NCBI GenBank assembly: GCA_015222855.1
Contig: JADFWA010000328.1
Coordinates: forward strand, 1 to 5,802
Direction: 5' to 3'
Origin: Pseudomonadota bacterium
GTDB taxonomy: Bacteria > Desulfobacterota > Syntrophia > Syntrophales > JADFWA01
DNA: 5,802 bases
This document shows, in pieces, positions 5,544-5,802 of this stretch. Position numbers and translations under genes: made by a program. The notes below the pieces were generated by a model. The model was not told the DNA's origin. It saw only the letters and a list, made by a program, of their open reading frames with translations, and did no database searches. Position 1 is the first letter of the stretch. Each line of letters opens with the position of its first letter.

Positions 5544-5797
5544 TATAATCCAAGCGCCTCCCTTATCTCATTTTCCTTAAAGCCCACGATGACTTTATCG
5601 CCGATGATAATTGTAGGAAAAGAACATTTAGGATTAAATTTTTTGACATCTTCCAGTATTGCCTTGCGTTCTTCTCCTTCCAAAAGATCGACGTCAACAA
5701 AATCATACAATACTGTGCAATCGCTAAGGAATTTTTTGGTGGACTTGCAATGGCTACAGGTGCTTAGAGAATATATTTTCACTGGGTTGTCAGGCAT
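5543..5797 (-). CDS. Glutaredoxin/NrdH-like thiol-disulfide oxidoreductase
   Basis: This 84-residue thioredoxin-fold protein has active site T13-C14-S-H-C17-K near the N-terminus, after the first beta strand (VKIYSLS). The cis-Pro loop is at S59-F60-P61-T62, followed by the GDKVIVGF strand-turn typical of the family. Two further cysteines, C27 and C58, are present; C58 lies three residues before the cis-Pro. Length is normal for small glutaredoxins. It is the first gene visible in a minus-strand unit with the FTR-like reductase, overlapping by one base, so it is the likely substrate of that enzyme: ferredoxin, then iron-sulfur reductase, then glutaredoxin. Only five bases precede the ATG in the window, so a ribosome binding site cannot be checked and an earlier start outside is possible. 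Confidence 0.88.
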   Translation of the reverse strand: MPDNPVKIYSLSTCSHCKSTKKFLSDCTVLYDFVDVDLLEGEERKAILEDVKKFNPKCSFPTIIIGDKVIVGFKENEIREALGL

Positions 5798-5802
5798 ATG
5801 AG

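Noticed and set aside
1..5802. CRISPR array, tRNA or rRNA genes, integrase or transposase genes
   Set aside because: None could be seen on either strand; the repeats present are palindromes or an 8-bp tandem, without spacer architecture.

Overview
The window reads as a piece of a bacterial chromosome, most likely from an anaerobic, sulfate-reducer-like member of the Desulfobacterota. This is an inference from gene content: a rubrerythrin, a single-cluster ferredoxin with an Asp in the second ligand position, and a ferredoxin:thioredoxin reductase (FTR)-like catalytic chain paired with a glutaredoxin. No rRNA or other phylogenetic marker is present, so the lineage call is soft.

Layout: two gene blocks converge. 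On the + strand, a short upstream stretch carrying an 8-bp tandem repeat (26-65) leads into a full-length CusA-type Cu(I)/Ag(I) efflux pump (141-3266). Two bases after its stop follows a small exported His/Met-bearing protein (3269-3748). The membrane-fusion and outer-membrane partners of the pump are not in the window and may lie upstream. On the - strand, reading right to left, a glutaredoxin (5797-5543) and an FTR-type iron-sulfur disulfide reductase (5543-5211) overlap by one base. A 342-bp non-coding stretch follows, rich in palindromes and holding a probable terminator. Then comes a tight three-gene run: rubrerythrin (4868-4371), a 71-residue two-CxxC protein of unknown role (4358-4143) and a ferredoxin (4139-3945).

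How the genes may work together: the + block is envelope copper/silver detoxification. The - block is cytoplasmic, thiol- and iron-sulfur-based redox chemistry suited to an anaerobe under oxidative or metal stress. The ferredoxin could feed electrons to rubrerythrin and perhaps to the FTR-like enzyme, which would reduce the adjacent glutaredoxin. These links are inferred from neighbourhood and family knowledge only.

The least ordinary signals are non-coding. The whole 3744-3937 convergent gap is a fold-back element bounded by a perfect 12-bp inverted repeat that includes the stop codon of the upstream gene. The 5122-5199 region holds two 22-bp palindromes and four copies of GTCTCA/TGAGAC arranged so that alternative hairpins could form before a T7 run. 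At the protein level, the CusA homologue keeps every methionine ligand checked but has Ile where E. coli CusA has the relay Lys984, and the FTR-like protein has CYC where the studied enzymes have CHC. I see no clear evidence of a wholly new multi-gene system.
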